Shown here: piece after piece, positions 32,501 to 39,491 of the stretch
How positions within the stretch are numbered: the stretch's first letter is position 1
How the letters are laid out: each line of letters starts with the position of its first letter
DNA from: Saccharomycopsis fibuligera x Saccharomycopsis cf. fibuligera
Taxonomy: Eukaryota; Ascomycota; Saccharomycetes; Ascoideales; Saccharomycopsidaceae
Direction of reading: 5' to 3'
Length of the DNA stretch: 64,000 nucleotides
Assembly: GCA_001936135.1 (NCBI GenBank)
Contig: CP012811.1
Span: 1,116,001 to 1,180,000, forward strand
Notes under the pieces: generated by a model
Told to the model about the DNA's origin: nothing
Databases searched by the model: none
Seen by the model: only the letters and a program-made list of their open reading frames with translations
Program-made: the position numbers and the translations under genes

Positions 32501-32671
32501 GATCTTTTTTGTATCGAGGGCGTTTCTGCTGGCTGGGTTCTCGCTGCTGACGACGAGAAGGTTGGTGAGGTCATGGCGCAACAACAGCAAGAGGTCAGTA
32601 TAGTCTTGGCCGTTCTGGATGCTGGAGTAGAGCAGGCTGAAGAGGGTTGTGTCCCAGTGGAGCAGGCCCAT
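26558..32671 (-). CDS. NUP192: Nucleoporin Nup192 (inner-ring scaffold of the nuclear pore)
   Basis: A 2037-residue protein from ATG 32669-32671. It is an all-alpha, Leu/Asn-rich solenoid with no FG repeats, of the length and composition of Nup192/NUP205. It opens with the family-type WDTTLFSLLYSSIQNG start, and an ERTAYPKIYLESHL segment follows near 420. Nup192 is a large inner-ring scaffold binding Nic96, Nup53 and Nup145N. Low-complexity insertions are visible: a Thr/Ala-rich stretch about 675-705, a poly-Ala tract about 773-789 (coded around 30305-30355), and an acidic Glu/Gln-rich stretch about 1205-1220. Such insertions are unusual in this rigid scaffold and presumably sit in loops. Divergent from CDC1. 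Confidence 0.88.
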   Translation of the reverse strand: MGLLHWDTTLFSLLYSSIQNGQDYTDLLLLLRHDLTNLLVVSSENPASRNALDTKKISTSDGQTYELNNDFVLLALELSSELKIDQLVAAEILLNAKKFQDANNLTTSLLDAARIAYYKRQETIIYIFNYLVNAASPAQLSVLFRDLKANNFIIDNLLGSFKHIEAELEQIHESIRELKILEPNFVPTIEFKTRLGFRRNNLLNFHQLLGQVFYALVLNDHIDFINNNHFKQILNHLTTNFDADDSFVLHYLPGLYNYVISITKHQQKTQSVIQLYEYFNNELSTKNIETTLLKHPIKATVVFLFYCFMSNWLQGEWFTLEQQQANFDTYFNSMQISVLKLIKLGALEQLMVITSEVFSNDPSQYLLNHVQFYDIQSLLQKHIPKLIPKKVLDIDEERTKQLQELITSSRNNSLLFDSERRTAYPKIYLESHLNLATHKTTKILFHAIIDDFLRVFLSNFSNILIRICDSEEDFYLTNIKAPSSADLTIDELAENADLERLYMIMYFNFFNRVTPLNIWNKQYIKAEDTNFLEFLDWGIAKTTNTLIKSCFLVVLSALAENQENALHVYEFLNDDEILEDGNSSKLLLGADSSIASSLTGSKALVSVGEDKKDSKISWDFIFRSLKTQNLAFHKNYEKFINKFQNSYNQLLLPSSSIQTFHTFFGSKDLPTGPTATGATTNTSTAATTTTANATATSDLKAKENDITLEDLELSEEEIIELSSYFKLIYSSALNNTAVKELFYQRNNFELLDVLFDFLHNLTNIASLKSTFNPAAAAAAVAAAAAAAGGSNVEPHTNMKSETFLIGLILNVVKALVPQTHTYETIKIKNKIWSKLDEWVFKNKLSTVNNRNAKTPSFRNFFNNIFLEFNDVYGFLSLFEVLLSAPSASAKKDTDEDDFYIGNDIDGERFGLPFPKNLGASYRKAGIWPYIDYFLNDIFVNLTSKNLDVKRKNSLLTIILNISLSSFKYFNPLLPLTFRSAGISNLDTIIQGANFVEYLKENPATAVMNYAFSNKVRDVLFKCVSIGQDEISDKNGNDMTVQIVKLALNIMLRILKFEDTYINIVLPAMKKQQQSKSLTAATTTTATGASVTGEIFYLPHDIGTHGLKTFYNALSFNLPTIGHLGLYVNSNLASISLVSLELLDLIAKSPQFLVPNSVSAYASGNSSSLPLIKRNRLLTIFETIDESTRIRLAFVDQFEAIFTDVEGDEEKDEEEEQQAQNELKLVDESLRLKVKILNFINARLSESQQQTTLGEYLLGFEQSTFNKLTLGSSNVLGTIASSRSLFDSLMTTFDLCLEQYHNSPNSFNYSSVRLSSLILKIVLKLCKKPITSSLVLAHLEKNYNFYEKLIKNEPIIDLEKTRFSNEVFNNDFNDYGSNFTIHSTGMGALLSFLQNRSELLQFLTLELNRVSYQGSLLKIDHAVNSLINTDSASSNNFALNNAPKLLLFLDVLDFNIRLYPDGSLLASNLKYFDVETLVSIFQDNGGVLKLLDSAMDLNDINGTQKLAPVFDLRILNLALNLLLKRLSLENRYVSEKKLADNKLEVKFWQDLENKAKKAKSSNSSNIRLMVPTAVALDGRAPPIAIPASNQQEVLKEKDHIIKFVVNLQASRDFKVAQLASLHSWVQLIQVILLNDKLNDELKAKFALQVFELIIPRINSYYDYDINYSKELISLSISMFDVYVASIQKLNSDNGNENADLALLYERLYPLFQTCLNGITNKSLVPSLRSDLYALTDKYLLWVIGHDLFFRRIAKVIRLSNEKLLQIICTDISNGDDSNRVTALILLESFCRFSNASKVNFMVDYLVQNNFLVTLIRSIKRTDNLLALTTKNNNSGVTLDSLLYELTAFKATLYFLIRVSETKAGSNHLVQCDIFKTLQKLAFLQVDPDLGLDILLDEYSADADNKLFVRISLSLDRPLTLGKKTDANANVPSNKNGNTKISLFELFVPVFQLVTAILVSMGPSNKHLIDTVRDLLKQHHKLFIGVLKRHQLIELESMGGDDKLGDGVYAKGELSHVGLVKLSDLFVLLSALTDYKGGF

Positions 32672-33545
32672 TGTGTGGTGGCTGGAAGTTGTACTTTGCT
32701 AGTTGATGTTGCTGTTGATGTTGCTGATGGTTTATATGATGCTCAATGGTTGTTGTTGATGTTTTTGTTGTTTTGGTTTAAGCGCCAGGGAAAGAAAAAA
32801 ATTGGTGTGGGCGGGTAAATTGATGTTGACTACGGAGTGCTGCCATATATATATATATAGATAAATACATAGATACATAGATATATAGATACAGTCTATG
32901 GCTACGCTACGGCAGTACGAGACAGCACTGACAACATTCACTATGCCAATCACCATAACTGAGCGTGAGATGACAGACTTCCATCGCAGGCACTTTCCAC
33001 TGGTGCCCACTCCCTGGATTGTGTTTGACGGTGTTGGCGAGGAAGAGGAGGAGGAGGAGTGCCATAGCGGGAGTGTTGGCACAGCCAGTGGAAGTGGAAG
33101 CAGAAAGGAAGCAGAAGCAGAAGCAGTAGCAGAAGCAGAGCTGAGTAGAAAGGAGCCTCTGCTGATGCTGTCTTTTTACTGGAGACCCTGACCAGTGACG
33201 ACTTTCCTACAAGTAGAGGTCCTCGAAGGCCACTTGGACTCACTTTGGCCTTGCCGTCGCTCAGAAAGCGGCCGGGAGAAGGAGTGGCAATACACTGTAC
33301 ACTGCGTATACTGTCTATATATACTATAGCATACAGCAGTTGTCTGTCTCTGTCTGTTGAATATATATTTACATTCAGATGTAACATTTATATATATATA
33401 TATATATATATACAATATCTGTCTCTATCCCTCTCACTGTACAGAGCGCACAGCAGCCGATGCCCGTCCCACCCCCCGTGACTGGCAGAGTTTTCCATTT
33501 TCCAATAAAAACAACAACACACCATTCAACTGCTGTAATAATAAT

Positions 33546-33577
<32 letters not shown>

Positions 33578-33620
33578 CCATCCCATCTGCTCTTCACTTG
33601 CTCTTCAATCAGCACCAACC
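32672..33620. promoter_or_regulatory. Divergent region NUP192 / CDC1 rich in simple repeats
   Basis: A 949-bp spacer with TATA-type (TA)n runs near 32846-32860 and 33389-33412, a GCAGAA-type repeat near 33105-33140, and an (AAC)n array at about 33546-33578 next to the CDC1 ATG. The CDC1 frame stays open upstream from 33357 without an ATG; this is read as chance. Confidence 0.55.
33389..33412. repeat. (TA)12 dinucleotide repeat
   Basis: A perfect alternating TA tract about 210 bp upstream of the CDC1 ATG. It could act as a TATA element. Confidence 0.9.
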
Positions 33621-35231
33621 ATGTCCCAGCCGTTGCGCAAAAGAGCAACAAACACGCCCATCCCCTTGTACAACCCCGCCGGCATCGACCATGAGCAGCA
33701 GCCCTTCAAGCCCAAGAGAAAAACATCCAACAGCTACTTGCACCGCATCAACTGGCACTACATCCTAATCATATCCCTCATATGGTACTCCACCTTGCAC
33801 TACTTCCAGAGAATAAAACCAAGGTCCGCGATATCAAAATGCCACTGGGATAACTGGGAAAGCTTCCAGCAGCCAAACGGCCAGCCGCACCGTGTTTTGT
33901 TAATCGCAGACCCCCAGCTTGTTGATGACCACACCTATCCCAAGAGACCTCGCTGGATCCAATACATCACCAGAAAGCTCTCAGACAACTACATGTCCAT
34001 CAACTACAACTTGCTCCAGCACAAGCTCAAGCCGCACTCAACGATTTTCCTCGGCGACTTGTTTGATGGTGGACGAGAATGGCACGAAGATGCCAAGTGG
34101 TACGACGAGTGGAAGAGATTCAACAAGATCTTCCCCAGCTATCCCCACGGCAGATACTACTACAACATTCTCGGCAACCACGATGCCGGATGGGACAAGA
34201 CTATGAACAAGACCTTAATCAACCGCTTCAAAGTGATCTTTGGCGACTCGAACGACTACGGCGTCATTGGCAACCATACGTTCCTCTTCTTGGACACCAT
34301 CTCCCTCTCAGCTACAAACAATAACGACTCGTCCATCTACCAAGAGGCAAGATCCTACTTTGACAATTTGACAAGCATCTACTTACCACAGCAAGACAGC
34401 GTGCAACGGCAAAAGGGTCAAGCTCCATTGCCCAGAGTCCTACTTACACACGTTCCGTTTTTCAGAAATCCAAACACTCAGCCATGCAGAGGTCCAAGAG
34501 AACACAAGGAACCATTCCCATTGATGAATGGCGGCACTTTCCAAACCGTGCTATGGCCCGACTTGACCAACGAGCTACTCAACAAGCTCCATCCACAAGT
34601 GATTTTCTCCGGCGATGACCATGACTACTGCGAAATCGATCATCATTACGTGGCTCCCGACCCAGTAACTAACCAAAACGCGCAGCTGCAAAGCAGAGAA
34701 ATCACCGTCAAGTCATTCTCAATGAACATGGGGGTCAATTACCCAGCAGCGCAATTATTATCACTATATAACCCATTGGATGCCACTGAAGCAGCGTTGA
34801 ATCCAAACCCGCAAACTTACCAAACAAAGATATGTTTTCCCTTTGCTCCCTTCACCACCCTCTACGTTTACGCGGCTTTGCTATTGCTAACTATTGCGCA
34901 CTGGGTTTTGCTTGTTTTCTATCCAGTGACGTTTCTCACCATTGAGACAAAAGTGCATGCTGTTATGGATCCGGTAATAGCAAGACTTTTACGCGCTACT
35001 CCATTCTTGAGATTCATCTTCACTAATGAAAACAGCAATAGCAGCAGTAGCAACATTGAAAGCTACGATTTGTTGTCTGCCAATGATGATGATTTCGCCG
35101 CAAAGTCAAGCGGCCTTTTGCAGCAAGACCGAAACCTGAGAAACGGCGACTTGGTCGCATTCGGCATGAATTTTGCATTGCAAGTGGTGGTCATTTATAC
35201 CTTGTTTGCCTATTTCCATGTCAATATATAG
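33621..35231 (+). CDS. CDC1: Cdc1/Ted1-family metallophosphoesterase of the ER membrane
   Basis: A 536-residue membrane phosphoesterase. The start chosen is ATG 33621, the first ATG in frame. A signal-anchor helix (about 45-62) is followed by a luminal calcineurin-like phosphoesterase domain with all metal-binding motifs: ADPQ (97-99) with VDDH, GDLFDGGRE (145-153), GNHD (185-188), a later H in LLTHVPFFR, and GDDHDYC in place of GxH. Two hydrophobic segments close the protein (about 410-435 and 515-533). Cdc1 and Ted1 are Mn-dependent enzymes that trim ethanolamine phosphate from GPI mannoses, affecting GPI-protein traffic and Mn homeostasis. The domain plan fits Cdc1 slightly better than Ted1. 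CTG codons at 34686 and 35136 fall in variable linkers. Confidence 0.85.
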   Translation: MSQPLRKRATNTPIPLYNPAGIDHEQQPFKPKRKTSNSYLHRINWHYILIISLIWYSTLHYFQRIKPRSAISKCHWDNWESFQQPNGQPHRVLLIADPQLVDDHTYPKRPRWIQYITRKLSDNYMSINYNLLQHKLKPHSTIFLGDLFDGGREWHEDAKWYDEWKRFNKIFPSYPHGRYYYNILGNHDAGWDKTMNKTLINRFKVIFGDSNDYGVIGNHTFLFLDTISLSATNNNDSSIYQEARSYFDNLTSIYLPQQDSVQRQKGQAPLPRVLLTHVPFFRNPNTQPCRGPREHKEPFPLMNGGTFQTVLWPDLTNELLNKLHPQVIFSGDDHDYCEIDHHYVAPDPVTNQNAQLQSREITVKSFSMNMGVNYPAAQLLSLYNPLDATEAALNPNPQTYQTKICFPFAPFTTLYVYAALLLLTIAHWVLLVFYPVTFLTIETKVHAVMDPVIARLLRATPFLRFIFTNENSNSSSSNIESYDLLSANDDDFAAKSSGLLQQDRNLRNGDLVAFGMNFALQVVVIYTLFAYFHVNI

Positions 35232-35860
35232 CATATGGTGTTTTGGTGAATAGCATAATGACAAATTATCACAGATACGACTATATTATAATATACTGAT
35301 TTATTACCATGTTTCGCTACTTTACCTTGTAAAGAAGTGTTGTCATAAGTAAAATAAATAATCAATTTATCCCAAGAGGAAAGCTAATGATGACTATGCA
35401 AAAGGCACTAGCATAGGAGGAGGAGTAAGAGATTGAAGCGGACTGCGCTCAAACTTATGCTGCGAGTATAGTTCTCATATATATGGTGTTAGAGAACTAT
35501 ATCTTCAGAGTCGTCGGTTCTGGAAGTTGCTCTTGATGACAGTTTCAAAGCATTCCGCGCAATTATCTGTTCATTGATTAACGACCACCCAAGTCCGGTC
35601 ATTTACAGAGCATATGAGCGAGTGTTTAAAAACAAGGTCCAGTGTAACCACACGGTTAGAGATGATTACTTTTATGCCCTTGACTAAGCTATTAATGTGA
35701 TTCTGACTTTGAAAGGAGAATAAAATAGATGCGAGTAAAGTAGTTGCGTTTGTTTATGCTAAGTATATATAAAGAATCATGAGATAAAGGGCTGCGAAAC
35801 AAATAAACAAATAAATAAATAAATAATAATAATAATAATAATAAAAGGTTAAACCCACCC
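35232..35860. terminator. Convergent 3' spacer CDC1 / MCY1
   Basis: A 629-bp spacer with an inverted repeat (arms 35467-35476 and 35492-35501, TATAGTTCTC/GAGAACTATA, 15-nt loop) and an AAAT/AAT microsatellite at about 35809-35846 next to the MCY1 stop. No gene was recognised. Confidence 0.5.
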
Positions 35861-37057
35861 TTACTCAGAGCTCAATATCTCATCTAGTGTCACCTCACTA
35901 TCTTCTTTTGCCGCAAGTTTCCAAAACTTACTCAAATGTCTAGCCCCCGAGTCAGTAGCCATCATGAAAATTTGTTTGCCTGGCCCCAATTTTTTTGCTG
36001 CTTTAACACATCCAACTGCCGCAATGGCTGAGGCACTACCCCAAAAATACCCATCATTCACAGATAAAAATTTAGCCATCTTCAAAGCTTGAGTATCGGT
36101 GGCTCTAATCGCTTCATCAATTAGATCTTCGCCTACTAAAAAGTTATGGGTCAATCTATTCAATCCGATTCCTTCAATCAATGTATCTACTTGATGCCTT
36201 CTTCTTGTTCCCTCTTTTTCCACCTTGTCATACAACACACCATAATTTATCCGATTGTAGAAACCGGACCCCTGTGGGTCTGCTAGAAATACCTTCATGT
36301 GCGGGATTCTTTCTTTCAAGTATTTGCTTATTCCAGAAATCGTGCCACCGGTGCCTGCTCCAGCAACAAAACAGTCAATGTTGCCATTGTCCATCTGCTG
36401 GTAAATTTCCGGGGCGGTTTGGGTATAGTGGACTTTCCAGTTATTGTCATTTTCAAACTGGTTAGCAAATAGTCCTTGAGCTTCTGTGGTTTTGTCCTCA
36501 GTTAACTCCTTAGCTCTCTTGCTGGCCAAATTGACAAATTGGTCAGGATCTACAATCGATGCTGGCTTGACTTTTTCCACCGTAGCTCCAAGCGACTCCA
36601 AAAGAGTAATTTTTTCCGGCGAAGTATCATCTTGAAGACAAATATGGACCTTGTAGCCAAGAGACGTAGCAACCGTGGTTATGGAAATCCCCGTTGATCC
36701 CGATGTGCCTTCAAAGATAACATCGCCTCTGCCTGGTTTAATGAGTCCCTGAGATTCTGCCTTGCGGATAAGTTCAAGAGCAACCCGATCCTTGGATGAT
36801 CCGCCAGCATTGGTCAATTCCAATTTAGCGTAGATGTCGCAGCCAGTTAGGTTGGAAAGACTGTTGATGCGGACTAGCGGAGTGTTGCCAATCAAGTCAG
36901 GGAGCCCATTGACCTTTTTGCGCGGTAGCGTTGGACCAAACTGGTTGTTGTTGTGTATTTGGTCTTTTTGGGATAAATGGCGTTTGAGTTCATAAAGGAT
37001 GAAGATGATGGAGGTGAGGGTAGTTGCTTGTAATGCAACGTCTTTCCATTGAGGCAT
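35861..37057 (-). CDS. MCY1: Mitochondrial-outer-membrane cysteine-synthase-like PLP enzyme (Mcy1-type)
   Basis: A 398-residue fold-type II PLP enzyme from ATG 37055-37057. A short N-terminal hydrophobic anchor (about 7-23) precedes the catalytic domain. Motifs: GNTPLVRINSLS, the PLP Schiff-base Lys89 in GGSSKDRVAL, the substrate/PLP loop FEGTSGSTG (115-123), and the phosphate-binding GAGTGGTISG. This arrangement matches fungal YGR012W/Mcy1, an O-acetylserine sulfhydrylase-like protein of the mitochondrial outer membrane, rather than a soluble cystathionine beta-synthase, which would carry heme and CBS domains. The physiological substrate is uncertain. Divergent from the PTPA gene. Confidence 0.85.
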   Translation of the reverse strand: MPQWKDVALQATTLTSIIFILYELKRHLSQKDQIHNNNQFGPTLPRKKVNGLPDLIGNTPLVRINSLSNLTGCDIYAKLELTNAGGSSKDRVALELIRKAESQGLIKPGRGDVIFEGTSGSTGISITTVATSLGYKVHICLQDDTSPEKITLLESLGATVEKVKPASIVDPDQFVNLASKRAKELTEDKTTEAQGLFANQFENDNNWKVHYTQTAPEIYQQMDNGNIDCFVAGAGTGGTISGISKYLKERIPHMKVFLADPQGSGFYNRINYGVLYDKVEKEGTRRRHQVDTLIEGIGLNRLTHNFLVGEDLIDEAIRATDTQALKMAKFLSVNDGYFWGSASAIAAVGCVKAAKKLGPGKQIFMMATDSGARHLSKFWKLAAKEDSEVTLDEILSSE

Positions 37058-37410
37058 GATTAATGTATCTGTGGTACGGTTGTTATTGGTTATTGCTGTT
37101 GATCACCAGGCATGTAATTGGCTGCTACTACATCTAGTCTGGCAACATCAACGTTGTTTGATTTGATGTTTGTTTTATTGTTAATTGATTTTTTTTTGTT
37201 TTCTAATTTTTTTTTTTTTTTTTCTTGCAATGAATGGAGAAGAAGAAGAGGAGGAGGGTGTTTCACCCCCTCTGTTCCTGAGCCTCAGTTGCTGGCGATC
37301 GATTTGTTTATATGATTACTACAAGACCTACTACTACTACTACTACTTAGCCCTATGCTGAACATCTCCCGACATTGCCAATCCACTTTCTATAACCACA
37401 ACTAAAGCTA
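37058..37410. promoter_or_regulatory. Divergent promoter MCY1 / PTPA
   Basis: A 353-bp shared promoter with T-runs at 37188-37222 and a short (CTA)n stretch at about 37329-37347. No specific site was recognised. Confidence 0.45.
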
Positions 37411-38868
37411 ATGATTGACGATCCAAAGATATTCGACACATTGGGTCAGCATCCCAACTTTTTTGACCCAGTGAAGCAAATCAACGATGCTAACGGTGCA
37501 GAACTTTTCCAGCGCTCAGTGGCCATGAACCATCTCAGCCAAGTGCTCAACCAGATCTTGTACTTGACTTCAATGGTAGAATGCCCCGCTGGTCTATTAG
37601 ACCCAGAAATAGTGTCTTCAAGTGATAAAAGCAGACAGCCTGGAATCGGTACTGCTACTACTGCTGCCGCTACCTTTACTACGGCTACTGCTGCTCCATT
37701 CAAGAGAAAGACCACTGCCACCAGTTCTGGGGATAGACTGCATCCTCATCATACAAGAAGACCCTTGCCACCAAAATTCAATGAGGGTGACACTGGAACC
37801 AAAGCAGAGTCAAATGGTGACAATAACAAAAATAATGACAAGGAAAAAATTCAAACAAAGAAACATGACACTGATAGTGATAATGATGATGATAACCCCC
37901 AAATAACCAAACACAACAACAACAGCAACAGCAACAGCAACAGCAATGACAAGCTATGGCATATTGTCAACACTACCAATTCCAAGGGCGTCGTTGCGGT
38001 CATCTCTATCCTCAGTGCAATGTCACAACTAGTTGATGAAACCCCGCCAGTCCCGGGTCCTCGACGCTACGGTAATTCTGCGTGCCGTGAATGGCATGCT
38101 AAGCTTGAAGCCAACATTGACAAGTTACTAACGCAACATTTTATCGATGCCAAACTCTATACTGGCTCCAGTAGTGCTAATTACATTGCGGAAATCAAGC
38201 ATTACTTGCTCAATGCTTTTGGGTCGAAAGTGCGGTTGGACTACGGCACTGGGCACGAACTCAGCTTTTTAGCCTTTGTCGGCGCCCTTTGGATGAGCGA
38301 TGTGTTGCAAAAGATGGATGGTATCAAGTTTTTGGTGATTTTTGCCAAGTACTATGATTTAGTAAGGAAACTTATCTTGCAGTATACTTTGGAACCTGCG
38401 GGGTCCCATGGCGTATGGGGGCTCGATGATCATTTCCATTTGTCTTATTTGATTGGAGTATCACAGCTTGTGGACTTGAAAGAGTTTGAAGAAAATATCG
38501 CTGTTGCTACTACTGCTGCTACTAAGACTAAGAGCAATCATTCAAAACAACCATCAAGGATAATACCTAGCCCCCAATCAGTAATAAATCGTGAAGTGGT
38601 TGATCACTTCAAGCTTAAAAACTTGTATTTCAACTCCATTGCCTTCATTTACAAAGTCAAACATGGTCCATTTTGGGAAACTTCGCCGATATTATACGAC
38701 ATCTCGGGGGTCAAATCGTGGAAAAAAATTCTTGTTGGTTTGCAAAAAATGTATAAAGTCGAGGTGCTTGGGAAATTCCCCGTAGTGCAACATTTCTATT
38801 TTGGTGGGGTTTTTTATCCTTGGATTGATGCAACATCGGGAAAACCGTTGCCTACTAGTATATCATAG
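37411..38868 (+). CDS. PTPA family peptidyl-prolyl isomerase / PP2A phosphatase activator (Rrd1 or Rrd2)
   Basis: A 485-residue protein from ATG 37411. The PTPA fold is clear in the second half: PPVPGPRRYGNSACREWH, the DYGTGHELSF catalytic block, GVWGLDDHFHLSYL, and the C-terminal FPVVQHFYFGG...FYPW. PTPA enzymes activate PP2A and PP2A-like phosphatases by isomerising a proline and promoting metal loading; yeast Rrd1 and Rrd2 do this downstream of TOR. A low-complexity insertion of about 120 residues (70-190; Thr/Ala then Asn/Asp/Lys-rich) interrupts the usual N-terminal domain and explains the length above the 358-393 residues of the S. cerevisiae proteins. Which paralogue this is cannot be decided here. 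Confidence 0.85.
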   Translation: MIDDPKIFDTLGQHPNFFDPVKQINDANGAELFQRSVAMNHLSQVLNQILYLTSMVECPAGLLDPEIVSSSDKSRQPGIGTATTAAATFTTATAAPFKRKTTATSSGDRLHPHHTRRPLPPKFNEGDTGTKAESNGDNNKNNDKEKIQTKKHDTDSDNDDDNPQITKHNNNSNSNSNSNDKLWHIVNTTNSKGVVAVISILSAMSQLVDETPPVPGPRRYGNSACREWHAKLEANIDKLLTQHFIDAKLYTGSSSANYIAEIKHYLLNAFGSKVRLDYGTGHELSFLAFVGALWMSDVLQKMDGIKFLVIFAKYYDLVRKLILQYTLEPAGSHGVWGLDDHFHLSYLIGVSQLVDLKEFEENIAVATTAATKTKSNHSKQPSRIIPSPQSVINREVVDHFKLKNLYFNSIAFIYKVKHGPFWETSPILYDISGVKSWKKILVGLQKMYKVEVLGKFPVVQHFYFGGVFYPWIDATSGKPLPTSIS

Positions 38869-39491
38869 TTTTAGCATAGAGAGAGAGAGAGAGAGATAGA
38901 GAGAGAGAAATCAAAGCAATCTTGGCAGATTTGTATTACAATATTTGAGTAGTTTGGCAGCTTTTCAAATTAATTGCAAATCCTGTAGTCGGAACAACAG
39001 AGCTTATGCCACCTCATGGGAATTAATAATATTTTGGCATTTGTATTCACCGCACCACAAGGCGCGTTTTGCCAGTAGTCTCATATGATGCACAAGGGAT
39101 GATATCAACTGCTAAGGGGCGCATTCAAGTATTACTGAAGGGGATGACTGACGAACATTCACTTGTGACTGTATGTTCTTCAAAGAACTATCTATTAGGA
39201 CGGTATTGTCTATATTCGAGACTGATTGACCAACTACCGGAGAAACGCTGTATGCGTCAAGCCTCTGCTATACAGATCACAGCTACTTTGATAGACAGGT
39301 CAGTATTCAACATCCTCTGTACTATTAGTGAAAAATTAACACTCGGGTGCGGCAATCAACAGGCAAGCAAAACTAAAACTAAAAGCACTCACATTTTGTG
39401 TAAAAATACATTAACAGTAATTATATAAAGTAGAAAAAAAAATAAAGTAAAACAAGTATAATTCAATTTCTAGAGAAAAAAAATGCTATAT
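38869..39491. other. Convergent spacer PTPA / NOC2
   Basis: A 623-bp 3'-3' spacer with a GA-rich repeat at about 38878-38907. A 119-codon open frame (39069-39428, plus) has no family features and is not called as a gene. Confidence 0.5.

Noticed and set aside
33357-33620. 88-codon in-frame upstream extension of CDC1 with poly-Tyr/Ile and poly-Asn
   Set aside because: It starts at TTG, has no ATG, and its residues are simply translated (TA)n and (AAC)n repeats; the family-like sequence starts after ATG 33621.
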